DNA from: Epiperipatus broadwayi
Lineage: Eukaryota; Onychophora; Udeonychophora; Euonychophora; Peripatidae
Reading direction: 5' to 3'
Assembly (NCBI GenBank): GCA_028023455.1
Contig: JAQFVV010006730.1
Location: forward strand, 186,001-250,000
DNA length: 64,000 nt
Shown piece by piece: positions 12,153 to 23,639 of this stretch (its first letter is position 1; each line of letters opens with the position of its first letter). The notes beneath the pieces are model-generated. The model was not told where the DNA came from, did no database searches, and saw only the letters and a list, made by a program, of their open reading frames with translations. Position numbers and translations under genes: made by a program.

Positions 12153-13330
12153 TTAAACTGTAGTTTTGATTTTGCCATGAGGGAATCTTGTCACAAAAAC
12201 ATCTAAGAATGCCAACTTTTGTCCTTGTTCTGATTCTATTGTGAATTTAATTGAAGGGCATATATTGTTGATGTGTTTCCAGAAAGTGTGTAGCAGTGCT
12301 TCACCATGTGGCCATACAACAAATGTATCATCTACATAGTAAAGCAAACTTTAGGTGGATATGGAGGTTTATGGCTGTGGTTTCAAGTTCTTCCATGTAA
12401 ATATAGCTAATCAGGGGTGACAACGGTGAGCCCATAGCCATTCCTTTAGTTTTTGAAAGAATTTTGGGTTATATTGAAAGTAGCTGTTTTTTATGCAGAA
12501 TATCAGTAGTTTCATTATATTATCAATAGGAAGCGATGTTCTGGTTTGTAAACTATCACCATTTAATATTTTCCTTACAATAAACAATGCTTCTTCACAT
12601 GGTACATTCATGAATAAACTTTCCACATCCAAAGCTTACCCGTAAGTCAGTTCTTTCAATTTTCATGTTCTTGTTTAATTCTATTAAGTGTCCAGGTCTT
12701 GTATGCCAAAGGACTTAGAACTTTGAGAAGAAATCTTGAAAAATTTTGGCAAGGTGAATTTCTAGAACTAACAATAGGTCTTAATGGAATATGATCCTTA
12801 GGGATTTTAGGTTGACTATAAAGATGAGAAATTTTGCTGAAATATGATGTTATTTTACTTTTTTGTGAATCAGTGACGTAATTGTGATGCTTTCTGAGTA
12901 ATTATTGTAATTTGTTTCTGTACTTGATATTGGATTTTTAGACACTTTTCTATATTGGCCTGCTGTGAGGAGTTCTTGTATTTTGTTGTCATAATCAGTT
13001 GTATCCATTACAACTGTTGCATTGCCATTGTCAGCAGGAAGAATAATTATAGATTTATCTACTTTGAGAGATTTAATTGCTTTCCTCTCACCATAGGATG
13101 TTTGACTTCAATTTTTGTTGCTTGTCAAGTGTTCTTTTTATTATCCAGTGTAATTTTCCTGCTTCTTCTAAAGGCATTTTTTGAATGTCTTCCTTGGTGT
13201 CTGCCATTATTTCTAATAAAACGATATTATACAGTACTATGGCAAAGTTTAGTCCTCTTTCAAGAACATAAAATCCAGCATCTGTTAGATGTTTAGAAAT
13301 GAGATTTTTAACACATGATTTTGGTACACT
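12153..13330 (-). pseudogene. PLE-A reverse transcriptase, broken
   Basis: Minus-strand translation in several frames gives the typical PLE order: FYVLERGLNFAIV near 13280, VDKSIIILPADNGNATVVMD near 13070, then IPLRPIVSSRNSPCQNFSRF near 12790, MDVESLFMNVPCEEAL near 12620, and the catalytic MLYYVDDTFVVWPHGEALL at 12347, followed by ESEQGQKLAFLDVFVTR. PLE RTs are related to telomerase and use target-primed reverse transcription. The catalytic aspartates are present, but stops and frameshifts (for example near 12640 and 12350) separate the blocks. Confidence 0.8.
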
Positions 13331-13374
13331 GCTTGATACATTATAATTTTTGTATGCCCATGCAATTTAAAAAA

Positions 13375-14250
13375 AGAAAATACCTATATAGAACAAACTC
13401 TTATGAGAAATGATTATCCATCAGCTGTTATTAAAAAAACTTTAATAGGCATCAAAAAAAGAACAATCAAAGAAAAAATATATATATATAATGTAATGTA
13501 CTTATATATTCCAAAAATAGCAGACAAATTAAAGAAAGTCTGCAATAAGTATAACATCAGAACATCTTTTCAGAGCCATACCACTCTGAGAAATTCTAGC
13601 ATCTACAAAGCCTAAACTTGAATTTCTAAAAAGAAAAAAACTGCATCTATGAAATACCATGTGAATGTGAAAGAACACATATTGGTCATACCAGTCTTCC
13701 CATTGAAAAGCACTTACAAGAACATAAACTGATGATTCGAAGAGAGAAAACAAGATGTGTCTAAGATAGCAGACCATGTATGTGCTAATGAACATATGTT
13801 CAATTGGAAAAATACAAAAATTTTCGATAGAAAAGAAAAGGTATAAAGAAGAAAATTTAAAGAAGCTTCTCACATGATAATGGCAAACAATCTCATAAGC
13901 CAACCTAGTGTGATTATACATAATGTATAGAAACCATTAATCAGCTTTGCTTTTAGAAAAAAGTGGAGAAATCAGGAGGAGCCTCATAGATAAGTATATA
14001 AAATTTCTACTGACTGTTGCCTCAAAGATATAAGGTTTCAGGTTCAAATCTCATGCTAGTACTGTCATTGGTCATGCCCAGCAACACTTGAAGAAGAGGA
14101 TTACTAATAGTTGAAAGTATTTGGAATATTTAAAGTTATTTTCTTCTAAAGACATTCAATACTCATATTAGATTATGGAAATAGTCCAATATATAAATAC
14201 AATTAAAATACCATCATCACAAACCTTAAGGAAAAATACATTATATATAG
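13375..14250 (+). mobile_element. PLE family A, inverted plus-strand copy
   Basis: This partial copy matches the 3' portion of the minus-strand neighbour in reverse orientation, from ctatatagaacaaactctta to the element 3' end. It includes the linker (YIPKIADKLKKVCNKYNIRT) and a damaged GIY-YIG region (CECERTHIGHTSLPIEKHLQ). The tRNA-like module has lost its A-box half by deletion but keeps a B-box (GGTTCAAATC near 14040). The tail continues to about 14250, where the sequence still matches 59880-59915, further than the minus copy reaches. Confidence 0.75.
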
Positions 14251-14399
14251 TCTTTTTATAAAAAAATAAAAAAATTAAGCAATAATGGAAAAAGAATTTC
14301 AAGTGTTTAATTCAAAAATATTAATTTTAATAAGTTTTAAATAATTTAAAAATTGACTGTAGATTGATTTATTGTTCTATTGGTAAGTAGCCAATATAT

Positions 14400-14480
14400 T
14401 GTAATGGATAAATAGTTTTTTACATAACTTTATTAGAAGGCGCCACTAGGCACCAAATCTAGATTTCTTTCCAACAACCA
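14400..14480 (-). repeat. Possible LTR 3' end, related to the 45.5-50.6 kb LTRs
   Basis: TGTAATGG at 14400, preceded by ATAT, runs into GGCGCCACTAGGCACC and AAATCTAG. The same spacing and words occur at the corresponding edge of the LTRs at 45515 and 48441 (TGTAAYGAT..., GGCGCCATCTAGGCATTTG, CCTAG). Similarity fades after about 75 bp, so it is either a related LTR family or a much diverged solo LTR whose other end was not found. Confidence 0.3.
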
Positions 14481-15167
14481 ATTGTACTTTAATATTGATA
14501 ATTAATATAGGAAAATACCAAAGAAAGAAGTTATGTTTACTAGTAAAGTCACAATTACAAACAAATATTGGGAAGTTATGAATTACAAAATGAAACTATT
14601 TTAACTAATAATAGACCTTAAAATAAAATTCATATTTACCCTTCATGAATTATATTAGGATACCTATTAATATGGCATACCGATATTTAATAATTCAAGT
14701 AAAAATCAATAATAAAAGAAACATAATAATTTATTATTAAACAAAATAATTTATTTTAAAAAATAAAATAACTAATGTCATTATACCAATATTTAAATTA
14801 ATACATTAAAATCAACAAACACATGTATGATCAACAATCTGAGACATTGCCAAAACAAACCAAGCTATCCTTATCTCAATATCTAGTATCACAGTAACTT
14901 ATAAACTGAGGGCTATAAAACTAAACAATGGGAGAAATGCTTGTTATATATGAGCCAAATATTTAAAATTAATTCATTATTGCCATATTATTTATAAAGA
15001 TATAAACATTATCCATGCTTAAGAATGTATTCACTACAAAAGTGAAATCATTACAAAATGAAGCCACAAGAATTTATAACTGGAACTAGCAAATAATATT
15101 AAGTTAAATATATTAATAATATTTCAGTTACCAATACGTACAATAGCAGTGAAATCCAATATATATA
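14481..15167. other. AT-rich DNA, nothing recognised
   Basis: No coding signal or internal repeat was seen. If the LTR-like end at 14400 is real, this would be part of that LTR. Confidence 0.4.
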
Positions 15168-15273
15168 CACCCGAGTCTCATTTTATGTGGATTTATTTAA
15201 TGCAATTTTGAAGTTATGTGATTCATGTTTCTTCTTAATATCTTTCTATTCGGTTTTCTTTTATGCGATAAAA

Positions 15274-15395
15274 ATTATTAGATCATAAGTCGAGCTCCAA
15301 TAATGTGCTATTACTTTAAATACTATAAATTTTGCGCACTCACATCATATTTAAAGTAATAGCATATTATCGGAGTTTGACTTCCATCTAATAAT
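15274..15395. repeat. Hairpin inside the pogo-like element
   Basis: ATTATTAGAT at the left pairs with ATCTAATAAT at the right, and GCTATTACTTTAAATA with TATTTAAAGTAATAGC nearer the centre. Arms are about 50 bp with mismatches around a short loop. It may be a nested MITE. Confidence 0.6.
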
Positions 15396-15500
15396 TTCAA
15401 TATTTTCAGCACTTTATAATAGTATTGTAATAGATTTTATTCAATAAAGAAGTTCATAATTCACTTAAAATCAGGATTTCTCCATTTTATATACACACAT

Positions 15501-15778
15501 TAAATTTTACAAGATTATAATGTAAATCTGTTCAAACATTATAGATACCTACACTACGTATGTTGTTGTTTTTGCATTTTAAATCACATTCTATTTTTGC
15601 TTTTAAAAAAGAGTATGTAATCAATTAATAATTTAGTGTCCACAAGTAATAAATTTTACAAGATTATAATGTAAATCTGTTCAAATGTTCTGCATGTTGT
15701 TTTTGCATTTTAAATCACATTCTATTTTTGCTTTTTAAAAAAAAAATAAGTAATCAATTAATCACTTAGTGTCTGCAA
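15501..15778. repeat. Tandem duplication, 149-bp period
   Basis: Two copies begin taaattttacaagattataa at 15501 and 15650 and run through gcattttaaatcacattcta and a lysine-like A-run to tttagtgtc. The second copy has small deletions. Confidence 0.8.
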
Positions 15779-15806
15779 ATTTATTTTTAAAAGGTGAGTA
15801 ACAGCA

Positions 15807-15981
15807 TTGGGCACAATTAAATTTGACAATTAAAATCTGATTTTTATTTGTAATTAACAATTTAAAAATTATGTAACATGATCTGAAATGATGAAATTTG
15901 ATATTTAAATGGAATTGAAAAATTAAAGACAAAAATAAGAATTTAATTTTTAATTGTTAGTTTTAATTAAATTTTGCCCAA
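15807..15981. mobile_element. Small MITE within the pogo-like element
   Basis: TTGGGCACAATTAAATTTGA at the left is matched, inverted, by the right end TTAATTAAATTTTGCCCAA, and ACAATTAAAAT by its complement further in. The unit is about 175 bp and non-coding. A clear target duplication was not found. Confidence 0.55.
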
Positions 15982-16056
15982 CAGTGGTGAGTCAGTGTGT
16001 TTTTATTATCATAAGTGTAAGTTCTTATTTTTATTTTAAATTTTTAGTTTACCTTA

Positions 16057-16269
16057 ATGGAGAGGAAAAAACACCCTAGAAAATAAATTTCTTTGGAAAC
16101 AAAAATTTCAATTTTAGATCACTTAGTGAAATGGGAAGGATCAACAGCAATTGGAAAACGTTTTAGTTTGAGTGAATCCACTATAAGTCCAATTTTAAAA
16201 AATGAAGTTGGCACTAGTTGTATTTCCTCTTATGACAAATCTGATGTCTCAAATAGTGATAATGATTGA
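16057..16269 (+). pseudogene. pogo-like transposase N-terminal HTH, truncated
   Basis: A frame of 70 codons opens MERKKHPRK, has a TAA at codon 10, then reads ISLETKISILDHLVKWEGST followed by AIGKRFSLSESTISPILKNE. This is the pattern of the CENP-B/pogo (psq-type) DNA-binding helix-turn-helix: LETK-x-x-ILxxL, then a GxS-x-x-xIGKxF turn, then STISxIxKN. It then jumps to an acidic tail (SYDKSDVSNSDND) and stops. The catalytic DDE domain seems to have been lost by an internal deletion joining the HTH to the C-terminus. The part seen would bind the element ends. Confidence 0.6.
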
Positions 16270-16594
16270 AATACTGTACATGTATGAAAAAAAATTAAAT
16301 TACACATAAAAATATATTGTTTTGAATAAAATTAAATATTGTAGTTAATAAAAAAAGTTTGTCTTGTATCAATTTTTTTCAAATTTGAAATTTTTTATTA
16401 GTCATATTTTATTTTCCTATTTTTTTTATATGCAAATTTTAAAGTAATTTTACATTGTTGCTTTGCTTTTATGTGATTTTTGGCAAATTACAGTACGTAT
16501 CCCTCAGTTTTCAAGGTTAAATCTATTTTTGTGTAATTTCTTTTGTGTGCATTGTCTGAGGAACCTATCTACTACATAAAATGAGACCCAGGTG

Positions 16595-19500
16595 TATATA
16601 TATAAGATAAATATTTATCATCATTTAAACAAAGATTATTTAAAATTATAAATATAATTAAATAACACAGATTATATATCTCCTAATCTGTATTAAAATG
16701 TGACATTTATAAAATAAAATGTCATTTTTTAATCTGTATTGTTTTGAACATTGCTTGGAAAATACTTTGAAAATATTGATTGCATATAGTTTTGATAATT
16801 ATGCACATAGTGATCAATCCAATATTTAAGAATTGACAATTTAAAATAATTGATATCAGCATATTTATGTAAAAAATAATTTATTATAAATTAAAAATAC
16901 TTTTTATAAATTGTTTTGTAATTTTGATTTTTTACCAGTAGAAAATGTTGTCATTATCCAAATTTAAGATAATCAGTTGATCCTTCTTTCATAATGGCAC
17001 TTCATTTGAAATATAGAAGATAGTCCTAAATGAAGATGTAGAAAAAATCATGATTTTGCAAAATTCAATGATTATAACATTTTTTTTTTTATAATAATGA
17101 AAACATGAAGAAGTAGATAATCATTTTTGAGTCTTAGTTCCCAAGATCTTGGGATAAAAACTATTTACAGGTTCATTTTGAGAATTTAAAATCCAATGTT
17201 TTCCTTTTTAAAATTCAACAGCTGATCTTTGTTCATGTGATCAAATCAGTTTTGCCTAGCTTTTGATGATTACTTGCAAACCCATTTAGCCTTGAACATT
17301 ATTATACTTATTATTTAAGTAATACTTGGAGTGCAATTTGAAAATTACAATTGCAGTTTGTAATGTTATAATTGATTATTTATTAGTCTGAATTCAGAAT
17401 ACATTATATTTATCCATTTAAAGAGGTTTATTTAAATATCTTTGTATCAATAATTTTAATCTCTGTGGTCAAGTTGCAATCTTTAGTGTCTATATAAATA
17501 TATTGGACCATTAATAAAGATGGTATTCTATCTTTATTGTCAAAAGGAGGTTGCCTCGACAATAGTTTGAAATTGTTGATTGTCATTGTTATTGAGATTG
17601 TTATATATATATATATATTATAACGGGACAGCCTATTTGATAGCCTTAGTTGAGGCACCAAATATAATGGAACGGCATTTAATCATCCCAGTTGATGTAT
17701 TAATTGTAATATAATCAATTATATTTAATGTTTAGAAATCATTAACTTAATGCTTCACAGTTAGGTTTGCCAAATATAACATAATGGATTATACTTAAAA
17801 TTTATGTTGATCTTGTTAAATATAAAGAGATGATTAAATTCCTTAGAAAGAGGATACGCATTTCACTACAATCGGACTTTGGGTCTTCAAGTAGAATGCT
17901 AGAAATGAATCGATGAAATACTAAATCCATGATTATATATATCTTTATTATGCTAGCTCAATAATCTTTAAATAAGTTTAAATACAATTTATACCAGGTC
18001 ATCCATCTTTCATCCCTCTTTCAGTCACCATTATGCCACGATATTTAAACTCACGGAGAATTTGCAATTAGCTCTTTTCAGGAATAATTTCAAAACAAGT
18101 TATTTCATATGCCTTTATATAAGCATTAATTATAACTATTATTCATATGATATTTATAATACTAGCATATATATAATATAATTCAATAATGATTAGACAA
18201 AGAGATCACGTTAACAAATCAATATTTAATAAACAATAAAAAATATAATAGAATAGATAATAAAATATTAATAAATAAATACGGATGAATTTTATCATTT
18301 TAAAAGAATATTAATAAATGATATTTTTTTATTTAATACCCTATGATAAAACTCAATACTATAATAAACTTTCAAAAATTAAAGAAAATAGCTTAAATTA
18401 ACAGATATATAAAAACAATATCTGGGTTCAAAAATTAATAATTTATGTAACTTATTAATTTATTTATCGTTCTTATTTATATGCTTCACAATTACCCATA
18501 TATAAGTATTATTTGCCATTGTATAACTTATATATTATATGTATTTTTAATAAATAAAAATACATTAAACGTTTACAATATTACATAGTAAACACAATAT
18601 AATCCTGTTTAAGATATCTGTCAAATAATAACTATTTTTTTATATCCCTCATTTAATTTGATGAATTATGTTAAGCTTTCAATTAATTATATTTAATAAT
18701 AAATATAATTTTTCTTTTAAGATATATATGATGCGTTGCCAAATTTGAAATAAAGATAATAATAATAATAATAATAATAAACATATTAAAATAATATAAG
18801 CATTATTATAATATATATAAATAAATAATAAAGGAAACTTATTTATAAGAGAGTTGAAAGTAGATATTGAAGTCTATAGTTCATCATCCCAATGAAGATC
18901 TCTTACGAAGCATATCACCAATCCATTGGTACAATGATGATTCCATTTATCCTTAAACGATAAACTGTTAATAACATCCAATGACCGGATTAATGTGAAA
19001 TAAAATAAATATTCTTCGAATGTAGATGTTCTTAATCCTCATTTCTCTATTATCACTAGACATTCTATATATTCAATATTTCAAAATATTTTAAAATAGC
19101 ATGCAAGGTTCGTTTTGAAACCTTTACAATATAAAGCTGTTTTACTCAAAACACATTGTTTTATCCTATATATATATATATATAATTATCTTAAATTTAT
19201 ATATATCCGAAGAATCACGAAAGTATTAAAACAACGTAGTTTCCAAAAAACTTAAACAAACGTTCTTTTCTTTTATATTGCTATTCCTTTAAGATTGAGT
19301 AGAAAATTAAATATATTTTCCTTGCAGACTTTTAATCCACAAATTATTTTAATTTGGAAAAGTTAATACTTAAATTTCAATCGTTAAATAGTAGTATCGA
19401 TAAAAGAAAAATGCTATTTTTAAAGAGAAAATATTTTCTTTTTCTTTCGTTTTTTTATATCAAGAGAACGAACGAATCTGCTCGTGTGTTATATACAAGT

Positions 19501-19998
19501 TCATGCTTAACTCAACTATCAATTGTTCCACTGACATTAAGATTTAATAATAAAATAAAAAAAATATATAAGTATTTATTCTTAACTTCAAATCTGGCAT
19601 TTTACTCAAAAGCTTAAGGTATGTATTATTTAAAACTTAAATGTATATATAAATAGTACATATATGTTACATAATAAAATAGTCAAATAAAAATTTATAT
19701 TTATAAATAATTTCACAAGAGATAAAACACGTTAGACTAATAATAATAACTGTAAGTTACTATTATATTTCCCCTTCCCTTCAGAAATTTAAAATTTTAA
19801 TTTAAGTTAAAATTTTAAACACTTACAACTATTTTAGTATACTCTTATAGTTTAATTGCATTTATAGTTGGATTTTATGAAGGGTTGAATTTTTTTTTTT
19901 TTAACTGTTATATCTTCCTAATACTTGGGCTATTTTATTCTTGTGATAATGATCAAAAATAAAAAAAATTAAGGACTTTGATGGGTTAATATTTTTTT

Positions 19999-20031
<33 letters not shown>

Positions 20032-20271
20032 TAATGTTTCCTTCTTGGACCACAAATATATTTACTAGCCTTATTCCTGCTTCTTTAAGACTTATGGATT
20101 TGAAAAGGACTAAATAAATACTAGAGTATCCTTTTATAAATATGAATTGACTCTATGGTTTTAATTATTTTAAGGCATTAAAGAATACCCTCACCAAAGC
20201 TAATGTTTTTAACTATAATTCTCTTTACATTGATCACTATTATTATTATTTTTTATACAACCGTATGGTTT
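16595..20271. other. AT-rich DNA with microsatellites, no gene recognised
   Basis: The stretch holds (AT)n near 17601-17620, (AAT)n near 18757-18780, (AT)n near 19172 and a long A-run at 20005-20030. Short frames at 17428-17661 and 19354-19617 are A/T-biased without domain-like patterns. A purine tract read on the minus strand (GAAGGGAAGGGG, near 19772-19783) resembles a polypurine tract but has no confirmed LTR next to it. Confidence 0.45.
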
Positions 20272-20320
20272 ACACTGCCCAATTCTTATCTTGGTCTTCA
20301 CCTCATTTCTTTATAAAACA

Positions 20321-22003
20321 TTATAAGCAGCCAAAATATGGTTTTAAAATTCGTGAATTGTATGTACCATGAATCTCTCCTTCTTGGTTAATCCAAAATG
20401 CATTTGGACCTGCCTTTTTAACGATAGTATAAGGTCCTTCATATGTATTGAAGAATTTATGGTATTTATTCTCCAATGGTTTGCTGGGATGGAAAGTCTT
20501 TATCAAAACTTTATCTCCAACTTTAAATTCATAAATACATTTTTTTTTATTCTGACTTCTATTATTTGCCATTTTAACAAGTTGTTTATGAGCTTGTAAA
20601 ATATCATTTTTTCCATTTATTTTGGGTTCATTAATAATAGGTTTATATTTTTTAAATAATATAGGTATAATTTGATGAAAGTGTAGTCGGATGGGTGAGA
20701 ATCCTGTAGATTCATTTAAACTCCAATTGATATAGTCTACTACACGTTTTGTCTGCTTTACCCCACCCTTGTGCTCCTCTTCTAAATAGGTCCTAAACAA
20801 ACGTCCAAGCTCCCGCATAATACGTTCACATGGATTTGATTGTGGATTCCTAATAGAGATTAGCACATGTTTTATTTTTGATATATCTACCCATTTCTTC
20901 CATTCCTTAGATAGAAAAGGTGTACCATGATCAGTTAGTATGGTTTTCAGCTTTCCTATCATTGGAAATTGGAAAGTACTCAATACTTTGATTGTATGTT
21001 TAGCATTGGCTTGGGGTATCGGGTAAGCAGCAACATATTTGAAAAAGAGATCATAAGTGACTAATAAATATTTTTGTTTGTTGAATGGAGGCAAAGGCCC
21101 ATAATAGTCAATTGCTAAGATCTCATTTGGTCTTTCTGGAATGATAGAATTAATTGAATTAATATAATTTTGGTTTACTGACTTAGCTCTTAAGCAAATT
21201 AGACAATCCTGGAGTGATTTCAAGATGTCTTTATACATTTTTGGCCAGTAAAACCAATTCTTAAGGCTATGTTCTGTCTTATGAGCACCATAATGCCCGT
21301 ATAGACAGTGTACGTATTTTATGAGTGGGTCACGTAAAGACTTTGGTATTATTGTCCTCCACTCATCAACGTTATCATTCACTTTATATAGTAAGACCTG
21401 TTGTTCTAATTTAAAATGGTTAAGATCTTTAGGTGCATCCAAAACTTCCTCCCCTAATAAAACTTTTATAATTGGGTTTAATTCTGGGTCATTAAATTGT
21501 ATCTCTGGTAAGTTTTCCAACTCGTTCTCTACATTACTATCAGCCATCACATTGACATTTGTAATGTAGGCATTGTCTACCATCAAATGATTTTGTTCTG
21601 ACCTACATGGATTTCGACTAAGCACATCAACAACGATATTCTCGGATCCTTTGCAATAATGCATAGTGTAATTAAATTCCTGTAGTAGTAAACTCCATCT
21701 AACTAGATGACTATTAGTCAGATAACTGTGATTCAGGAAATCAAGGCTTTTGTGATCAGTGATCACTATCACCTCTGATCTGAGTAGCATTTGTTGAAAT
21801 TTTTGGAAAGCCCAGACTATTGCTAGTGCTTCCTTCTCTGTAACCGTGTAATTTATTTCTGGACCTTTCAAGAGCCGGCTAATAAAGTAGAGGACACCTG
21901 GTTGGCCATCCTCTTGGATTTGGGACAGTGTTACCCCTAATCCAAAACCACTACTATCTGTTTGAACAATGAATGGTTTATTAAAATCAGGGAAAGCTAA
22001 CAT
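20321..22003 (-). pseudogene. Ty3/gypsy RNase H and integrase
   Basis: This 560-codon open frame is the C-terminal half of pol. Residues 1-130 are RNase H: FIVQTDSSGFGLGVTLSQ (D16), VTEKEALAIVWAFQKF, VITDHKSLDFL (D83) and SENIVVDVLSRN. The integrase zinc-binding part lies near 230-270 (GHYGAHKTEH and LQDCLICLRAKS). The catalytic core has D299 in ILAIDYYGP, D358 in ILTDHGTPF and E393 in SNPCERIMRELG. A GPY/F-like C-terminal module reads FNTYEGPYTIVKK near 530. All catalytic residues are present. It would remove RNA from the hybrid and insert the cDNA. Upstream, a frameshift and an in-frame TGA separate it from RT. Confidence 0.9.
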
Positions 22004-22137
22004 AGTTAACTTTAAAAACCCTGTTTTAATATTCTCAAATGCACGGTCTTGTTCTTCAGTCCATTTTCAACATTCATCTTTTCTAATCAATTTTAGCAAC
22101 GGTTCCATGTGGTCTGAGAACTTCTGATAGAAATGTT

Positions 22138-22905
22138 TTAAAAATTACATAGGCCTAAAAATGATCTAATTTGTTTTCGAGTAGATGGTTTAGGAAAGTT
22201 TTGAATGGCAGAGATCTTCTCTGGATGAGGTCTTATCCCATTGCAACCAACAATATGACCTAAGAAGACTACTTGGTTGGAAACTAAAGTACTCTTCTTG
22301 AAGTTAATTTTTATACCTTTCAGAAAACACTCTTTAAAAAATATAGATAAATGTTGAAGGTGTTCTTCAACTGTGGTGGATGCAATAATTACATCATCCA
22401 CATAAATAATTATGATTTGTTTTACCTCAGGAGATAAAGTCTTATCCAAACACCTGATTAGACCTGCACCACTATTTATCAATCCAAATGGCATCCTATT
22501 AAATTGGTATGTAAAACCCTCATAACGAAAAGCAGTATATTGGCGATCTTCTGGATGAAGTTCAATCTGCCAATAGCTGGAGGTTAAATCGAAAGTGGAA
22601 AATACCTTCTTGTTTCCAAATTTCATGAATAATTCATGTATGGGCAGTGGTATATTTCTGTCTGGGACAGTAATTTTATTTAGTTGTCTAGCATCTAAAC
22701 AAAATCTCATCGACCCATCTTTCTTCTTCACAGTTACTACTGGATTACAGTAAGGTGAAGAGCATTTGGAAATGATTTCCCAATCCAGCATTTTATTAAT
22801 TTGCTTAGATATATCTTCCTGATATTGGTATGGAATAGGATATGATTTAGATTGAAATGGTTGATCATGAATTAATCTAATTCTCTGCTGGAATCCCTTT
22901 ATCAC
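22138..22905 (-). pseudogene. Ty3/gypsy reverse transcriptase
   Basis: This frame encodes the RT fingers-palm: PIPYQYQEDISKQINKMLDW, SPYCNPVVTVKKKDGSMRFC, DARQLNKITVPDRN, the motif A aspartate in KVFSTFDLTSSYWQIEL, FRYEGFTYQFNRMPFGLINS, the catalytic IIYVDDVIIAS box, and FLGHIVGCNGIRPHPEKI. It shares one frame with the protease segment upstream, separated only by a single TGA at 22951-22953. After LGLCNF at 22138 a frameshift moves the connection domain (KHFYQKFSDHMEPLLKLIRK) to another frame, and a second TGA lies near 22066. The copy is therefore dead but young-looking. Confidence 0.9.
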
Positions 22906-22950
22906 TCCTGGTATGTCTGAGAAAATAGAATTAAATTCTCTTATAAAAAA

Positions 22951-23487
22951 TCATAATTTTAATATATCATCACTTCCAAGCAAGTTGGATTCTGCGAGTT
23001 TACTCTCTAAAAGTGTTTCTGGAATGCTAGATGTTATAGAGTCAACTTCAATTTGATCATATCTTGGAAGCAATGTCATCTCTAAGACTTCATCATTAAT
23101 TTTAACTGTTTTATTACAGAAATCAATTACACAAGTGTTCAAATGTAGGAAGTCTGCCCCTAAAATAACATTATGAATCAAACCATTCAAAATTAAAAAT
23201 ACATGATAGAGAGTTGTTTGGCCGATTTTAATCTCAACCCAAATTTGTTTTTGGATTAACTTAGCTTTTCTACTGTTAGCCATGGTAACCTGCATAGATT
23301 TCAGTGGTAAAATTTTGATATTAGGATTTATTGCTAAAATCTTTTGGTAAAATGTCTCTGATATCACAGAAATTTGGCTACCAGAATCTAATAATGCCTT
23401 AACCAGCAAGCTCTCAAACAAAACTTCTATCATAGGGCAACTTTGTAAAACAAAATTTGGTGTTTTATCTTCCCATGAACACATCAT
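22951..23487 (-). pseudogene. Ty3/gypsy aspartic protease
   Basis: The frame opens at 23487 (MMCSWEDKTPNFVLQ). It carries the retropepsin catalytic triad in SLLVKALLDSGSQISVISET near residues 28-47, a beta-strand region with VTMANSRKAKL and the second conserved block NVILGADFLHLNTCVIDF near 112-130. The active form would be a dimer that cuts the polyprotein. It ends in a TGA at 22951, after which the same frame continues as RT, so the stop looks like a point mutation within a single pol frame. The true start is probably further upstream in sequence now lost. Confidence 0.85.
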
Positions 23488-23639
23488 GTTAGTGATTTCT
23501 CATGTAAAAGATTGATTCAAGTTCCTCATTGGGTATTTGTTTTCTTGAGGTGAGGAACATTTCCTCAAGTACCCTCTGCTTCCAATGGTCAGTGAGAAAT
23601 GGGACTTATGTTGTCCAAAGTATGGTGTATAATGTGATC

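Larger units (their letters stand above)
11085..13335 (-). mobile_element. PLE family A, minus-strand copy
   Basis: This Penelope-like retroelement reads from about 13335 down to 11085: RT N-terminal part, RT core with YVDD, GIY-YIG endonuclease, then a 3' UTR holding a tRNA-like module (11295-11364). The 3' part (11095-12027) is repeated in inverted orientation at 13375-14207, so this copy and its neighbour lie head-to-head. A third copy is at 58586-59915. Its 3' edge lies about 10 nt from the ATT array of LINE-1. Frames are broken in several places. Confidence 0.8.
15168..16594 (+). mobile_element. pogo/Tigger-like DNA transposon, internally deleted
   Basis: Terminal inverted repeats of about 23 bp, CACCCGAGTCTCATTTTATG at the left and CACCTGGGTCTCATTTTATG read inward from the right, are flanked by TA on both sides, as for Tc1/mariner/pogo elements. 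Inside is the start of a transposase-like ORF with a CENP-B/pogo-type helix-turn-helix (16057-16269), but the DDE catalytic core is absent. The element also holds a palindrome, a tandem duplication and a MITE-like insert, so it is an old non-autonomous copy that has collected others. Confidence 0.65.

Noticed and set aside
13529-13921. 130-codon minus-strand frame
   Set aside because: It is antisense to the inverted PLE-A copy, whose sense strand here is plus.
17428-17661. 77-codon minus-strand frame
   Set aside because: A/T-biased, overlaps an (AT)n run, no recognisable pattern.
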